Part shown: positions 1-6,316 of the stretch, one piece after another
Numbering within the stretch: position 1 is the first letter of the stretch
How the letters are laid out: each line of letters starts with the position of its first letter
Assembly: GCA_001773855.1 (NCBI GenBank)
Contig: MEXZ01000119.1
Coordinates: 18,376-24,691 of the forward strand
Source: Candidatus Aminicenantes bacterium RBG_13_64_14
GTDB lineage: Bacteria; Acidobacteriota; Aminicenantia; Aminicenantales; Saccharicenantaceae
Direction: 5' to 3'
Length of the DNA: 6,316 nucleotides
The notes under the pieces: model-generated
What the model saw: the letters and a program-made list of their open reading frames with translations, nothing else
What the model was told of the DNA's origin: nothing
The model's database searches: none
Position numbers and translations under genes: made by a program

Positions 1-548
<548 letters not shown>

Positions 549-554
549 CTCGAT

Positions 555-561
555 CCTCCTT
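555..561 (-). promoter_or_regulatory. Ribosome binding site of coaX
   Basis: On the minus strand this reads AAGGAGG, a near-perfect Shine-Dalgarno sequence with a six-base spacer to the coaX ATG. It begins one base after the birA stop codon, so the whole birA-coaX gap is essentially this site. It is the strongest ribosome binding site in the window and decides the coaX start. Confidence 0.85.
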
Positions 562-562
562 A

Positions 563-1321
563 TCACGCCCCGTCGAGTCCGAGGACGGCGTCGAGGGCGA
601 CCGTGCCCGCCGCGCCGGCGCGCTCGACCACGAGCCGGCCGTCCTCGTCGAGGCCGCGGCAGATGCCGGTGAACGTCCCGGCGGCCGTCGTGACCCGGAT
701 AGGCCGTCCGGAAGGGAAGGCCAGCCGCGCTTCGAACGTCCTGATGACCGACCCCTTGTCTCCCCGGGCGAGGGCATTATACCAGCAGTCGAGGGCCCGG
801 CAAAGGCCGTCGAAAACGGATCCGATCGTCACCGCCCGGCCGCCGATGATCCGGAGGGAGGTCGACGACGCGCGAAGGTCGGCCGGGAAGTCCCCCGGAA
901 CGTGATCGACGTTAATGCCCACCCCGACGACGGCGAAATCCCCGGCCGGGCCGCCGGAGACACCTTCGGACAAGATACCGCCGAGCTTTTTCCCGTCATA
1001 GACGAGGTCGTTCGGCCACTTGAGCCGGACGGCAACGCCGGCCCCAGCTAGGACCGCGTCCGAAGCGGCCAAACCCGCGGCGAGGGGCAGAAGGTGAAGG
1101 AAAGGAACCGGGCCCGCCCCGGGACCGCGAAGGATGAATGACGCGTAGAGCCCCAGGCCGGGCGGCGAATGCCAGACCCTGCCTTTGGTGCCCCGGCCCC
1201 GGGTCTGTTCCCCGGCGACGACGGCCGTGCCGTGGTCGGCCCCGGCCAAAGCCAGCTCCCGGGCGACGTCGTTCGTCGAGTCGACGCGGTCTCTCCGGTA
1301 GACGATCGTTCCGACGGGCAT
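563..1321 (-). CDS. birA: Biotin--[acetyl-CoA-carboxylase] ligase, monofunctional
   Basis: Activates biotin with ATP to biotinyl-5'-AMP and transfers it to the acceptor lysine of biotin carboxyl carrier proteins, such as the acetyl-CoA carboxylase subunit. The 252-residue protein begins directly with the catalytic domain: DSTND at 14-18, the biotinyl-AMP loop GRGTKGRVW at 42-50, KWPND at 101-105 (its Lys matches the E. coli catalytic K183), KLGGIL at 112-117 and GVGINV at 133-138. A small SH3-like C-terminal domain follows from about residue 205. There is no N-terminal helix-turn-helix, so unlike E. coli BirA it should not act as a biotin operon repressor. The loop is odd: Thr45 and Lys46 replace the usual Arg-Arg/Arg-x of GRGRRG. 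The ATG start lies 18 bases after the valS stop, with AGGAAG (1331-1336) nine bases upstream as a moderate ribosome binding site. Codon use and GC match the neighbours. Confidence 0.95.
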   Translation of the reverse strand: MPVGTIVYRRDRVDSTNDVARELALAGADHGTAVVAGEQTRGRGTKGRVWHSPPGLGLYASFILRGPGAGPVPFLHLLPLAAGLAASDAVLAGAGVAVRLKWPNDLVYDGKKLGGILSEGVSGGPAGDFAVVGVGINVDHVPGDFPADLRASSTSLRIIGGRAVTIGSVFDGLCRALDCWYNALARGDKGSVIRTFEARLAFPSGRPIRVTTAAGTFTGICRGLDEDGRLVVERAGAAGTVALDAVLGLDGA

Positions 1322-1339
1322 GGGTCCCCGCTTCCTACT

Positions 1340-3976
1340 TCAGGACGCGGCGGCGACCTTGGCCAGGTTCTGGCCGAGTTTCTCACGGCGGGCCCGCAAC
1401 TCTTCGAGCCGGGTCCGGTTTTCCTCGACCACGGCCGCCGGCGCCTTGGCCACGAATTCGGTGTTCTCGAGCTTGCGTTCGATCTTGGCCATTTCCGCTT
1501 CGACCTTGGCGATCTCCCTCTGCAGCCGCTCTTTTTCCTGGCCCAGGTCGGCCGGTTTTTCCAGGATGATGGCGACCTCGAACGGTCCGGCGACGCCCTT
1601 GAGGACGCTCGGCCCCTCGGGCAGGGCGGCCGTGAACTCGAGCGCCGTGAGACCGGCCAACGCCCGGACCGATGCCGCCTGGGATTCCAGGGCCGCGGTT
1701 TCCTCGCGGCCGGCGGTCTTGACGAGGAGGCGCAGCTTTTCCTTGGGCGCGATCTTGTTCTCGGCCCGGACCGTCCGCGTTTCGACGATGACGGCCTGGA
1801 CGAGGGTCATGGCCTGGACGGCCCGCCCGTCCTTCCAGCCCGCTTCGGGAACCGGGTAGGGCGCGACGGTGATCGACTTGCCCGCCCCGGGCAGGTGCTG
1901 CCAGAGCTCTTCGGTGATGAAGGGCATGAACGGGTGGAGGAGGCGCAGGATGCGGTCGAAGGCGTCGGCCAGCACGGCCTCTGTCGTCCGGTTGCCTTCC
2001 CGGAGCCCGACCTTGGCGAACTCGATGTACCAGTCGCAGAACTCGTGCCAGATGAAATGGTAGACGAGGTCGGCCGCTTCATAGAATTTGTATTGCTCCA
2101 GACTCGTTGACAGCTCCGCCGTGACGTCGGCCAGGCGGCTCCGGATCCAGCGGTCGGCGAGCGTCAATTCCGCCTCCCGGACGGCGGGACGGTCCTGGCC
2201 CAGGTTCATCAGGACGAACCGCGAAGCGTTCCAGATCTTGTTGGCGAAGGCCTGGTAGCCGGCCATGCGTTCCTCGGACAGGGCCAGGTCCATGCCGGGC
2301 ACGGCCAGCGCGGCCAGGGTGAAGCGCAGGGCGTCGGTGCCGTATTTATCGATCATCTCCAGCGGGTCGATGATGTTGCCCTCGGACTTGCTCATCTTGC
2401 GCCGCTTGAGGTCCCGGACCAGGCCGTTGATGAAGACGTGGCGGAAGGGGATCCGGCCCCGGAACTTGAGGCCCATCATGATCATGCGTGCGACCCAGAA
2501 GAAGATGATGTCGAAGCCGGTGGACATGAGGTCGGTCGGGTAGAAGGCCTCGAGGTCCTCTGTCGCGTCGGGCCAGCCGAGCGTCCCGAAGGGCCACAGG
2601 GCGGACGAGAACCAGGTGTCGAGGACGTCTTCGTCCTGGTCGAGTGCGCCGCCGCACTTATCGCATTGCGCCGGCGCCTCCATGGCCACCATGATGCGGC
2701 CGCAGTCCCGGCAGTACCAGGCTGGGATGCGATGCCCCCACCAGAGCTGGCGGGAAATGCACCAGTCATGGATGTTGTACATCCACTCGAAATACGTCTT
2801 GGTCCAGTTCGCCGGGATGAACTCGATCGAGCCATCCTCGACGACGCGGATGGCCTCGTCGGCCAGCGGCTTGATGCGGACGAACCACTGCCAGGATAAG
2901 TGCGGTTCGATGACGTTCTTGCAGCGGTAGCAGTGGCCGACGGCGTGTTCGTGGGCCTCGACCTTGACCAGGAGGCCCTGCTCGCTCAGCTTTTCGACGA
3001 CCTTGGCCCGGCAGGCGAAGCGGTCGAGTCCGGCGAAGTCCGGGCCCGCCGCCTCGGTCATCCGGCCCGAGCCGTCGATGACGATGACCTGCTCCAGGCC
3101 GTGTTTTTTTCCGAGCTCGAAGTCGACGGGGTCGTGGGCCGGGGTGACCTTGACCGCGCCCGTGCCGAACTCCCGCTCGACCCGCTCATCGGTGATGACC
3201 GGAATGGGCCGGTTCTGGAGCGGCAGGATGACGCGCTTGCCGTGAAGATGCGTGTAGCGCTCGTCGTCGGGGTGGACGGCCAGGGCCGTGTCGCCGAGCA
3301 TGGTCTCCGGCCGTGTCGTCGCCACAACCACGGACTCGGCCGATCCTTCTACGGCGTAGCGGATGTGCCAGAGCTTGCCGTGGAGGTCCTTGTGCTCGAT
3401 CTCGATGTCGGAGAGAACCGTCCGGCAATGCGGGCAGCGGTTGACCAGGAAATAGTCGCGGTAGATCAGCCCTTCATCATAGAGAGAAACGAAAACCTGT
3501 TTCACGGCCCGGCTGAAGCCCGGGTCCATGGTGAAGCGTTCCCGCGACCAGTCGAGCGAGGCGCCGAGCTTCTTGAGCTGACCGGTTATGGCCCCGCCGT
3601 ACTTCGCCTTCCAGTCCCAGGCGATGCGGAGGAATTCCTCGCGGCCGACCTTCTCCCGGGTCAAGCCCTTTTCGGCCAGGCTCTTCTCGATGACGTTGTG
3701 GACGGCGATCGAGGCGTGGTCCGTGCCCGGGAGCCAGAGGCAGTTGTAGCCCTGCATCCGCTTCCAGCGGGTGATGATGTCGGGCAGGGTGAAGCAGAGG
3801 GCGTGGCCCATGTGCAGGATGCCGGTGACATTCGGCGGCGGCAGGACCATCGAGAACTTGGCCTTCGGGGACTTCGGGTCGGCGACGAAGAGCCCTTCGT
3901 CCAGCCAGAAATTTCCCCACTTCTCCTCGACGGGTTTGGGGTCGTAGGCTTTGGCCAACTCGTCTTTGGTGTTCAT
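1340..3976 (-). CDS. valS: Valyl-tRNA synthetase
   Basis: Charges tRNA-Val with valine and hydrolyses mischarged Thr-tRNA-Val. The length, 878 residues from this start, is normal for a bacterial class I ValRS. Numbering from this ATG: PPPNVTG then HMGH (the HIGH signature) at 55-58; CP1 editing domain roughly 180-345, with TTRPETMLGDTA at 220-231 and GTGAVKVTPAHDPVDFELG at 271-289; DWCISRQLWWGHRIP near 404-418; KMSKS at 527-531; an anticodon-binding helical domain roughly 605-710; and a C-terminal Glu/Lys/Arg-rich coiled coil from about 810, the ValRS tRNA-binding arm. Four CxxC pairs (C181/C184, C349/C352, C422/C425, C438/C441) suggest two zinc sites of the Thermus type. Catalytic and editing motifs look intact. 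The start is ambiguous: an ATG at 3991 adds five residues. I prefer 3976, because it makes a 4-base ATGA overlap with the upstream stop and neither start has a strong ribosome binding site. Confidence 0.97.
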   Translation of the reverse strand: MNTKDELAKAYDPKPVEEKWGNFWLDEGLFVADPKSPKAKFSMVLPPPNVTGILHMGHALCFTLPDIITRWKRMQGYNCLWLPGTDHASIAVHNVIEKSLAEKGLTREKVGREEFLRIAWDWKAKYGGAITGQLKKLGASLDWSRERFTMDPGFSRAVKQVFVSLYDEGLIYRDYFLVNRCPHCRTVLSDIEIEHKDLHGKLWHIRYAVEGSAESVVVATTRPETMLGDTALAVHPDDERYTHLHGKRVILPLQNRPIPVITDERVEREFGTGAVKVTPAHDPVDFELGKKHGLEQVIVIDGSGRMTEAAGPDFAGLDRFACRAKVVEKLSEQGLLVKVEAHEHAVGHCYRCKNVIEPHLSWQWFVRIKPLADEAIRVVEDGSIEFIPANWTKTYFEWMYNIHDWCISRQLWWGHRIPAWYCRDCGRIMVAMEAPAQCDKCGGALDQDEDVLDTWFSSALWPFGTLGWPDATEDLEAFYPTDLMSTGFDIIFFWVARMIMMGLKFRGRIPFRHVFINGLVRDLKRRKMSKSEGNIIDPLEMIDKYGTDALRFTLAALAVPGMDLALSEERMAGYQAFANKIWNASRFVLMNLGQDRPAVREAELTLADRWIRSRLADVTAELSTSLEQYKFYEAADLVYHFIWHEFCDWYIEFAKVGLREGNRTTEAVLADAFDRILRLLHPFMPFITEELWQHLPGAGKSITVAPYPVPEAGWKDGRAVQAMTLVQAVIVETRTVRAENKIAPKEKLRLLVKTAGREETAALESQAASVRALAGLTALEFTAALPEGPSVLKGVAGPFEVAIILEKPADLGQEKERLQREIAKVEAEMAKIERKLENTEFVAKAPAAVVEENRTRLEELRARREKLGQNLAKVAAAS

Positions 3977-4536
3977 GGTTTCGACATCCATTCTTTGAGG
4001 TCCGCGACGACGCGCGCCCGGACCCGCTTCTCGATCTCCCGCTCCATGCCGACCATTTCCTCGCGGACCCAGTCCTTGAGATCCCGGTCCGCGGCGAGCG
4101 CCGGCGTCCCGGGATCGCCTCCGGCCGCGGGCCGGAGCGGCTCTTCGGGCAGCGACGATGGCCCGGTTTTCCGGGCGATGAGCTCGCGGACGGCGGCCGC
4201 CAGGCGTTCCGAGTCGAAGGGCTTCTGGACGATCTCGTCGTATTCGGGGGGCGCGTTCCTGTCCGCGTCCAGGGACTCGAAAGTCCCCTTCAGCCCGATG
4301 AGCGGGACGTTTTCGAGCTCTTTCCGGCTCCTCAGCGTCCGGCCGACTTCATAACCGTCCCGCCCGGGGAGCGTGAGGCTGACCAGCAGCGCGTCCGGCC
4401 GGACCTCCGCGACCGATTCGAGGAGCGACGCGCCGTCCTCGAACGGGTAGACCTTGAACTCCGGCTCGGCGAAGACGAGCAGGGCGGTCTTCTGGACCGA
4501 AGGGCTGGGGTCGGCCACGATAATCCTGTAGGGCAC
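3973..4536 (-). CDS. Receiver-like (response-regulator) protein lacking the phospho-acceptor Asp
   Basis: This is a 187-residue protein, starting with GTG, whose first ~122 residues follow the pattern of a CheY-like receiver domain: RIIVADPSPSV (4-14), DALLVSLTLPGRDGYEV (48-64), VPLIGLKG (77-84) and EIVQKPFD (101-108). The conserved Lys of the KP motif is K105, and one acidic-pocket residue (D9) remains. The position aligned with the phospho-acceptor Asp is S53, and the usual Thr/Ser is K83, so classical Asp phosphorylation is unlikely. A Pro/Gly/Ala-rich linker (about 124-150) leads to a strongly charged helical tail (about 151-187), with no recognisable DNA-binding or enzymatic output domain. 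There is no signal peptide or membrane segment. GAGGA at 4542-4546, five bases upstream, supports the GTG start. The stop overlaps the valS ATG as ATGA, implying translational coupling. The specific function is unknown; it may act as a protein-protein interaction module. I am confident it is a real gene and fairly confident of the receiver fold. Confidence 0.8.
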   Translation of the reverse strand: MPYRIIVADPSPSVQKTALLVFAEPEFKVYPFEDGASLLESVAEVRPDALLVSLTLPGRDGYEVGRTLRSRKELENVPLIGLKGTFESLDADRNAPPEYDEIVQKPFDSERLAAAVRELIARKTGPSSLPEEPLRPAAGGDPGTPALAADRDLKDWVREEMVGMEREIEKRVRARVVADLKEWMSKP

Positions 4537-4541
4537 GTCAA

Positions 4542-4546
4542 TCCTC
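4542..4546 (-). promoter_or_regulatory. Ribosome binding site of the receiver-like gene
   Basis: On the minus strand this reads GAGGA, with a five-base spacer to the GTG at 4536-4534. There is no ATG at this position in the frame, so the site is what supports the GTG as the true start. Confidence 0.65.
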
Positions 4547-4569
4547 AGAAAATCAACAGAATAATCAAC
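4547..4569. repeat. Short imperfect tandem direct repeat
   Basis: Two adjacent copies on the plus strand, AGAAAATCAAC (4547-4557) and AGAATAATCAAC (4558-4569), differ by one inserted T. They abut the ribosome binding site of the receiver-like gene. Such a short A/T-rich repeat could be a binding site for a regulator or simply chance in an A/T-rich spacer. Confidence 0.4.
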
Positions 4570-4596
4570 TTAATCTACCCTTTTCGCCCCGGCCCG

Positions 4597-6316
4597 TCAA
4601 TAATCGACCGAGACCGACTTCTCGCCGAGCAGGGCCTCGACTTTCTTGATGAGGGTCTCCGAAGGCGCGACCTTCTGGACCTCGGCGCTCTGGGCCGTCA
4701 AGCGGTAGGATCGAGGGGTCTCGAGCTCGAAGTAGACGGGGCACTTCCCTTCGTGGGCGTCCAGGATCTCCTTGAGCTCGGAGAGCGTCGCCTCCTCGAG
4801 ACCCGGCAGGAAGATGCGGACGACGACGCGCTTGGCCTGCTTTTCGAAGGCCTCTGCGAGCGGCATGGCCTGGCTCAGGCTGATGCGGCGGTTGTCCTCT
4901 TCGCCCATGTACTTGCCCTTGACCCAGACAAGTTGGCCTTCCCGCAGGTACGTTCCATGCCTGGCGTAGCAATCGGGAAAAGCGACGACCTCGATCTTGC
5001 CGGTCAGGTCCTCGAGGACGAAGGTGGCCATGCGCTCGTCCTTTTTCGTCTTGAGCTGCTTGAGCGAGCCGATGATGCCGGCCAGGCGGACCTCTTTATC
5101 GAAGTCCCGCTCGGAATCGAGCTCGTTGAGGAGGTGGCTGACGAGCTTTCGCACCCGGTCCTTGTGCTGGGCCAGGGGATGGCCGGTGATATAAAGGCCG
5201 AGGGCGTCCATCTCGTAGGACAGGACATGGGACTCGTCCCACTCCCGCATCTCCCGGACTTCCTGGGGGATGGGCGGCGGCTCGGCCCCGCCCGAGCCGA
5301 AGAGAGACGTCTGGCGGGTGGCCTGGGCCTTCTGAACGTCGTGGCCGAAGTCGATCATCCGGTCGAGCATGTGGAAGCACTGCGACCGCTTCCAGCCCAG
5401 CGAGTCGAAGGCGCCGGCCTTGATCAGACTCTCCATGGCCTTGCGGTTGAGGATCTTGGTGTCGTGTTCGAGGAAGAGGTCGAACGGCGACTTGAAGCCG
5501 CCGGCTCTCTTGCGGGCCGCGACAAGCACCTCGACGGCCGCCTGGCCGATGCCCTTGACGGCGGCCAGCCCGAAGCGGATATCGCGGCCCTCGACCGTGA
5601 ACCGGAACTCGCTGGTATTGATGTCCGGGGGCAGGACCTGGATGCCCATCTCGTGGCATTCGCCGATGTACTTGACGACCTGGGGCGTCGCCCCGCGCTC
5701 GGCTTCGGACGTCAGCAGGGCGGCCAGGAAATGGACGGGGTAATGGGCCTTGAGGTAGGCCGTCTGGTAGGCCAGGAAGGCGTAGGCGGCGCTGTGGGAC
5801 TTGTTGAAGCCGTACTCGGCGAACTCCTTGATCTGCTCGAAGATCTTATCCGCCTTGGACTGGCTGATGCCCTTCTTCTTGGCCCCCTGAACGAACTTCT
5901 GCTTCTGGGCCTTCATCGTCTCCTTGTCTTTCTTGCCCATGGCCTTGCGCAGGATGTCGGCCCCGGCCAGGGTGAACCCGGCCAGGTCGGTGGCGATACG
6001 CATGACCTGTTCCTGGTAGACGATGATGCCGCGTGTCTCCTTGAGGACGGGCTCGAGCTCAGCCAGCTCGTAGGCGACCCGCTCGGGGTGGTTCCGGCGG
6101 TGGATGAACTCGTCGGTCATGCCGCTCTTGAGCGGGCCCGGCCGGTAGAGGGCGTTGAGGGCGATGAGGTCCCGGAATTCCTCGGGACGGAAGCGGCGCA
6201 GGAGGTCCTTCATGCCCGGGCTCTCGAACTGGAAGACGCCGTCCGTGTTCCCGGCCTTGAAGACGTCGAAGGTCGGGCCGTCGTCGAGAGGCAGGTTGTT
6301 GATGTCGATGACCAGG
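4597..6316 (-). CDS. dnaE: DNA polymerase III alpha subunit, C-terminal part (5' end beyond window)
   Basis: Catalytic subunit of the replicative polymerase. The frame stays open to the right edge, giving the last 572 residues of a protein normally about 1,100-1,200 long. Numbering from the edge: VFQFESPGM (27-35) and ALNALYRPGP (52-61), then GIIVYQEQVM, GADILRKAMGKK, and YGFNKSHSAAYA (168-179), all hallmark DnaE sequences of the fingers and palm-proximal region. A helix-hairpin-helix segment lies near 246-274 (GLAAVKGIG). QTSLF at 335-339 matches the beta-clamp binding consensus and is followed by a Gly/Pro-rich linker. An OB-fold with RLAGIIGSLKQLKTKKDERMATF covers about 409-489, then a short C-terminal domain. 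The N-terminal PHP domain and the paired palm aspartates should lie outside the window; their absence is not a defect. This is DnaE type, not PolC: there is no sign of a PolC arrangement. The stop is TGA, 60 bases before the receiver-like gene. Confidence 0.96.
   Translation of the reverse strand, partial: LVIDINNLPLDDGPTFDVFKAGNTDGVFQFESPGMKDLLRRFRPEEFRDLIALNALYRPGPLKSGMTDEFIHRRNHPERVAYELAELEPVLKETRGIIVYQEQVMRIATDLAGFTLAGADILRKAMGKKDKETMKAQKQKFVQGAKKKGISQSKADKIFEQIKEFAEYGFNKSHSAAYAFLAYQTAYLKAHYPVHFLAALLTSEAERGATPQVVKYIGECHEMGIQVLPPDINTSEFRFTVEGRDIRFGLAAVKGIGQAAVEVLVAARKRAGGFKSPFDLFLEHDTKILNRKAMESLIKAGAFDSLGWKRSQCFHMLDRMIDFGHDVQKAQATRQTSLFGSGGAEPPPIPQEVREMREWDESHVLSYEMDALGLYITGHPLAQHKDRVRKLVSHLLNELDSERDFDKEVRLAGIIGSLKQLKTKKDERMATFVLEDLTGKIEVVAFPDCYARHGTYLREGQLVWVKGKYMGEEDNRRISLSQAMPLAEAFEKQAKRVVVRIFLPGLEEATLSELKEILDAHEGKCPVYFELETPRSYRLTAQSAEVQKVAPSETLIKKVEALLGEKSVSVDY
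5299..5313 (-). other. dnaE: Encoded beta-clamp binding motif (QTSLF) in DnaE
   Basis: These codons encode Q-T-S-L-F, matching the internal clamp-binding pentapeptide consensus (QxxLF-like; E. coli DnaE uses QADMF at the equivalent region between the fingers/HhH region and the OB-fold). Its place between the HhH segment and the OB-fold, followed by a flexible Gly/Pro-rich stretch, is the expected one. It should tether the polymerase to the DnaN sliding clamp for processive synthesis. Confidence 0.75.

Larger units (their letters stand above)
4537..4596 (-). promoter_or_regulatory. AT-rich intergenic leader between dnaE and the receiver-like gene
   Basis: This is the only sizeable non-coding gap in the window. 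Much of it (about 4547-4585) is markedly richer in A and T than the flanking coding DNA. It may hold a promoter for the receiver-like gene, valS, birA and coaX, but I cannot place a convincing -35/-10 pair. No stable hairpin followed by a T-run is visible after dnaE, so read-through from dnaE is equally possible. It contains the GAGGA ribosome binding site (4542-4546) and a short tandem repeat directly upstream of it. Confidence 0.35.

Noticed and set aside
1169..2110. 313-codon open frame on the plus strand across the birA-valS junction
   Set aside because: It has the composition of a GC-rich shadow frame and crosses a clear gene boundary on the opposite strand; no motif or convincing ribosome binding site was seen.
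3977..3991. Longer valS start (ATG at 3991, adding MDVET)
   Set aside because: Possible but less favoured: no good ribosome binding site, and it lengthens the overlap with the upstream gene, while the ATG at 3976 gives the typical 4-base ATGA overlap.
2900..4354. 484-codon open frame on the plus strand, antisense to valS and the receiver-like gene
   Set aside because: Its translation is dominated by Asp/Val/Arg/Leu/Gly runs expected from the complement of GC-rich codons, shows no family motif, and spans two strongly supported genes on the other strand.
4570..4596. Possible intrinsic terminator after dnaE
   Set aside because: The stretch is G-rich on the minus strand just after the stop, but I could not pair a stable stem followed by a U-run.
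6214..6316. Apparent dnaE start at the ATG at 6213
   Set aside because: The frame continues upstream to the edge and encodes conserved DnaE sequence (VFQFES just before that Met), so this Met is internal and the gene is partial.

Overview
The window is a GC-rich stretch in which all five recognisable genes lie on the minus strand, so transcription runs from high to low coordinates. In that order they are: the C-terminal half of the replicative DNA polymerase III alpha subunit (dnaE, cut by the right edge), a short protein with a receiver-like domain, valyl-tRNA synthetase (valS), a biotin--protein ligase without a DNA-binding domain (birA), and the N-terminal two-thirds or more of type III pantothenate kinase (coaX, cut by the left edge). 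Coding density is very high. The only gap of any size is about 60 bases, between dnaE and the receiver-like gene; the other junctions are a 4-base overlap, 18 bases and 14 bases.

The gene content is bacterial housekeeping. High GC, Shine-Dalgarno sites, a monofunctional BirA beside a type III (not type I) pantothenate kinase, and a ValRS with four CxxC pairs fit a GC-rich environmental bacterium, for example of the Acidobacteriota/Aminicenantota or deltaproteobacterial sphere. That placement is a guess from general character, not from a diagnostic marker. No RNA gene, mobile element, CRISPR array, phage gene or secretion system was found, and no gene looks recently transferred.

Functionally the cluster joins replication (dnaE), translation (valS) and two cofactor steps: biotin attachment to carboxylases, and the first step of coenzyme A synthesis. 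birA next to coaX is a common bacterial pairing. The tight spacing from the receiver-like gene to coaX suggests one transcript. dnaE may read through into it, since no convincing terminator follows dnaE.

The least ordinary element is the receiver-like protein. Its fold-level pattern is that of a response-regulator receiver, but serine occupies the usual phospho-acceptor aspartate position and lysine the usual Thr/Ser position. It also carries a charged helical tail of unknown role. Its stop codon overlaps a likely valS start (ATGA), so translation of the two is probably coupled. I see no clear sign of a wholly new multi-gene system.
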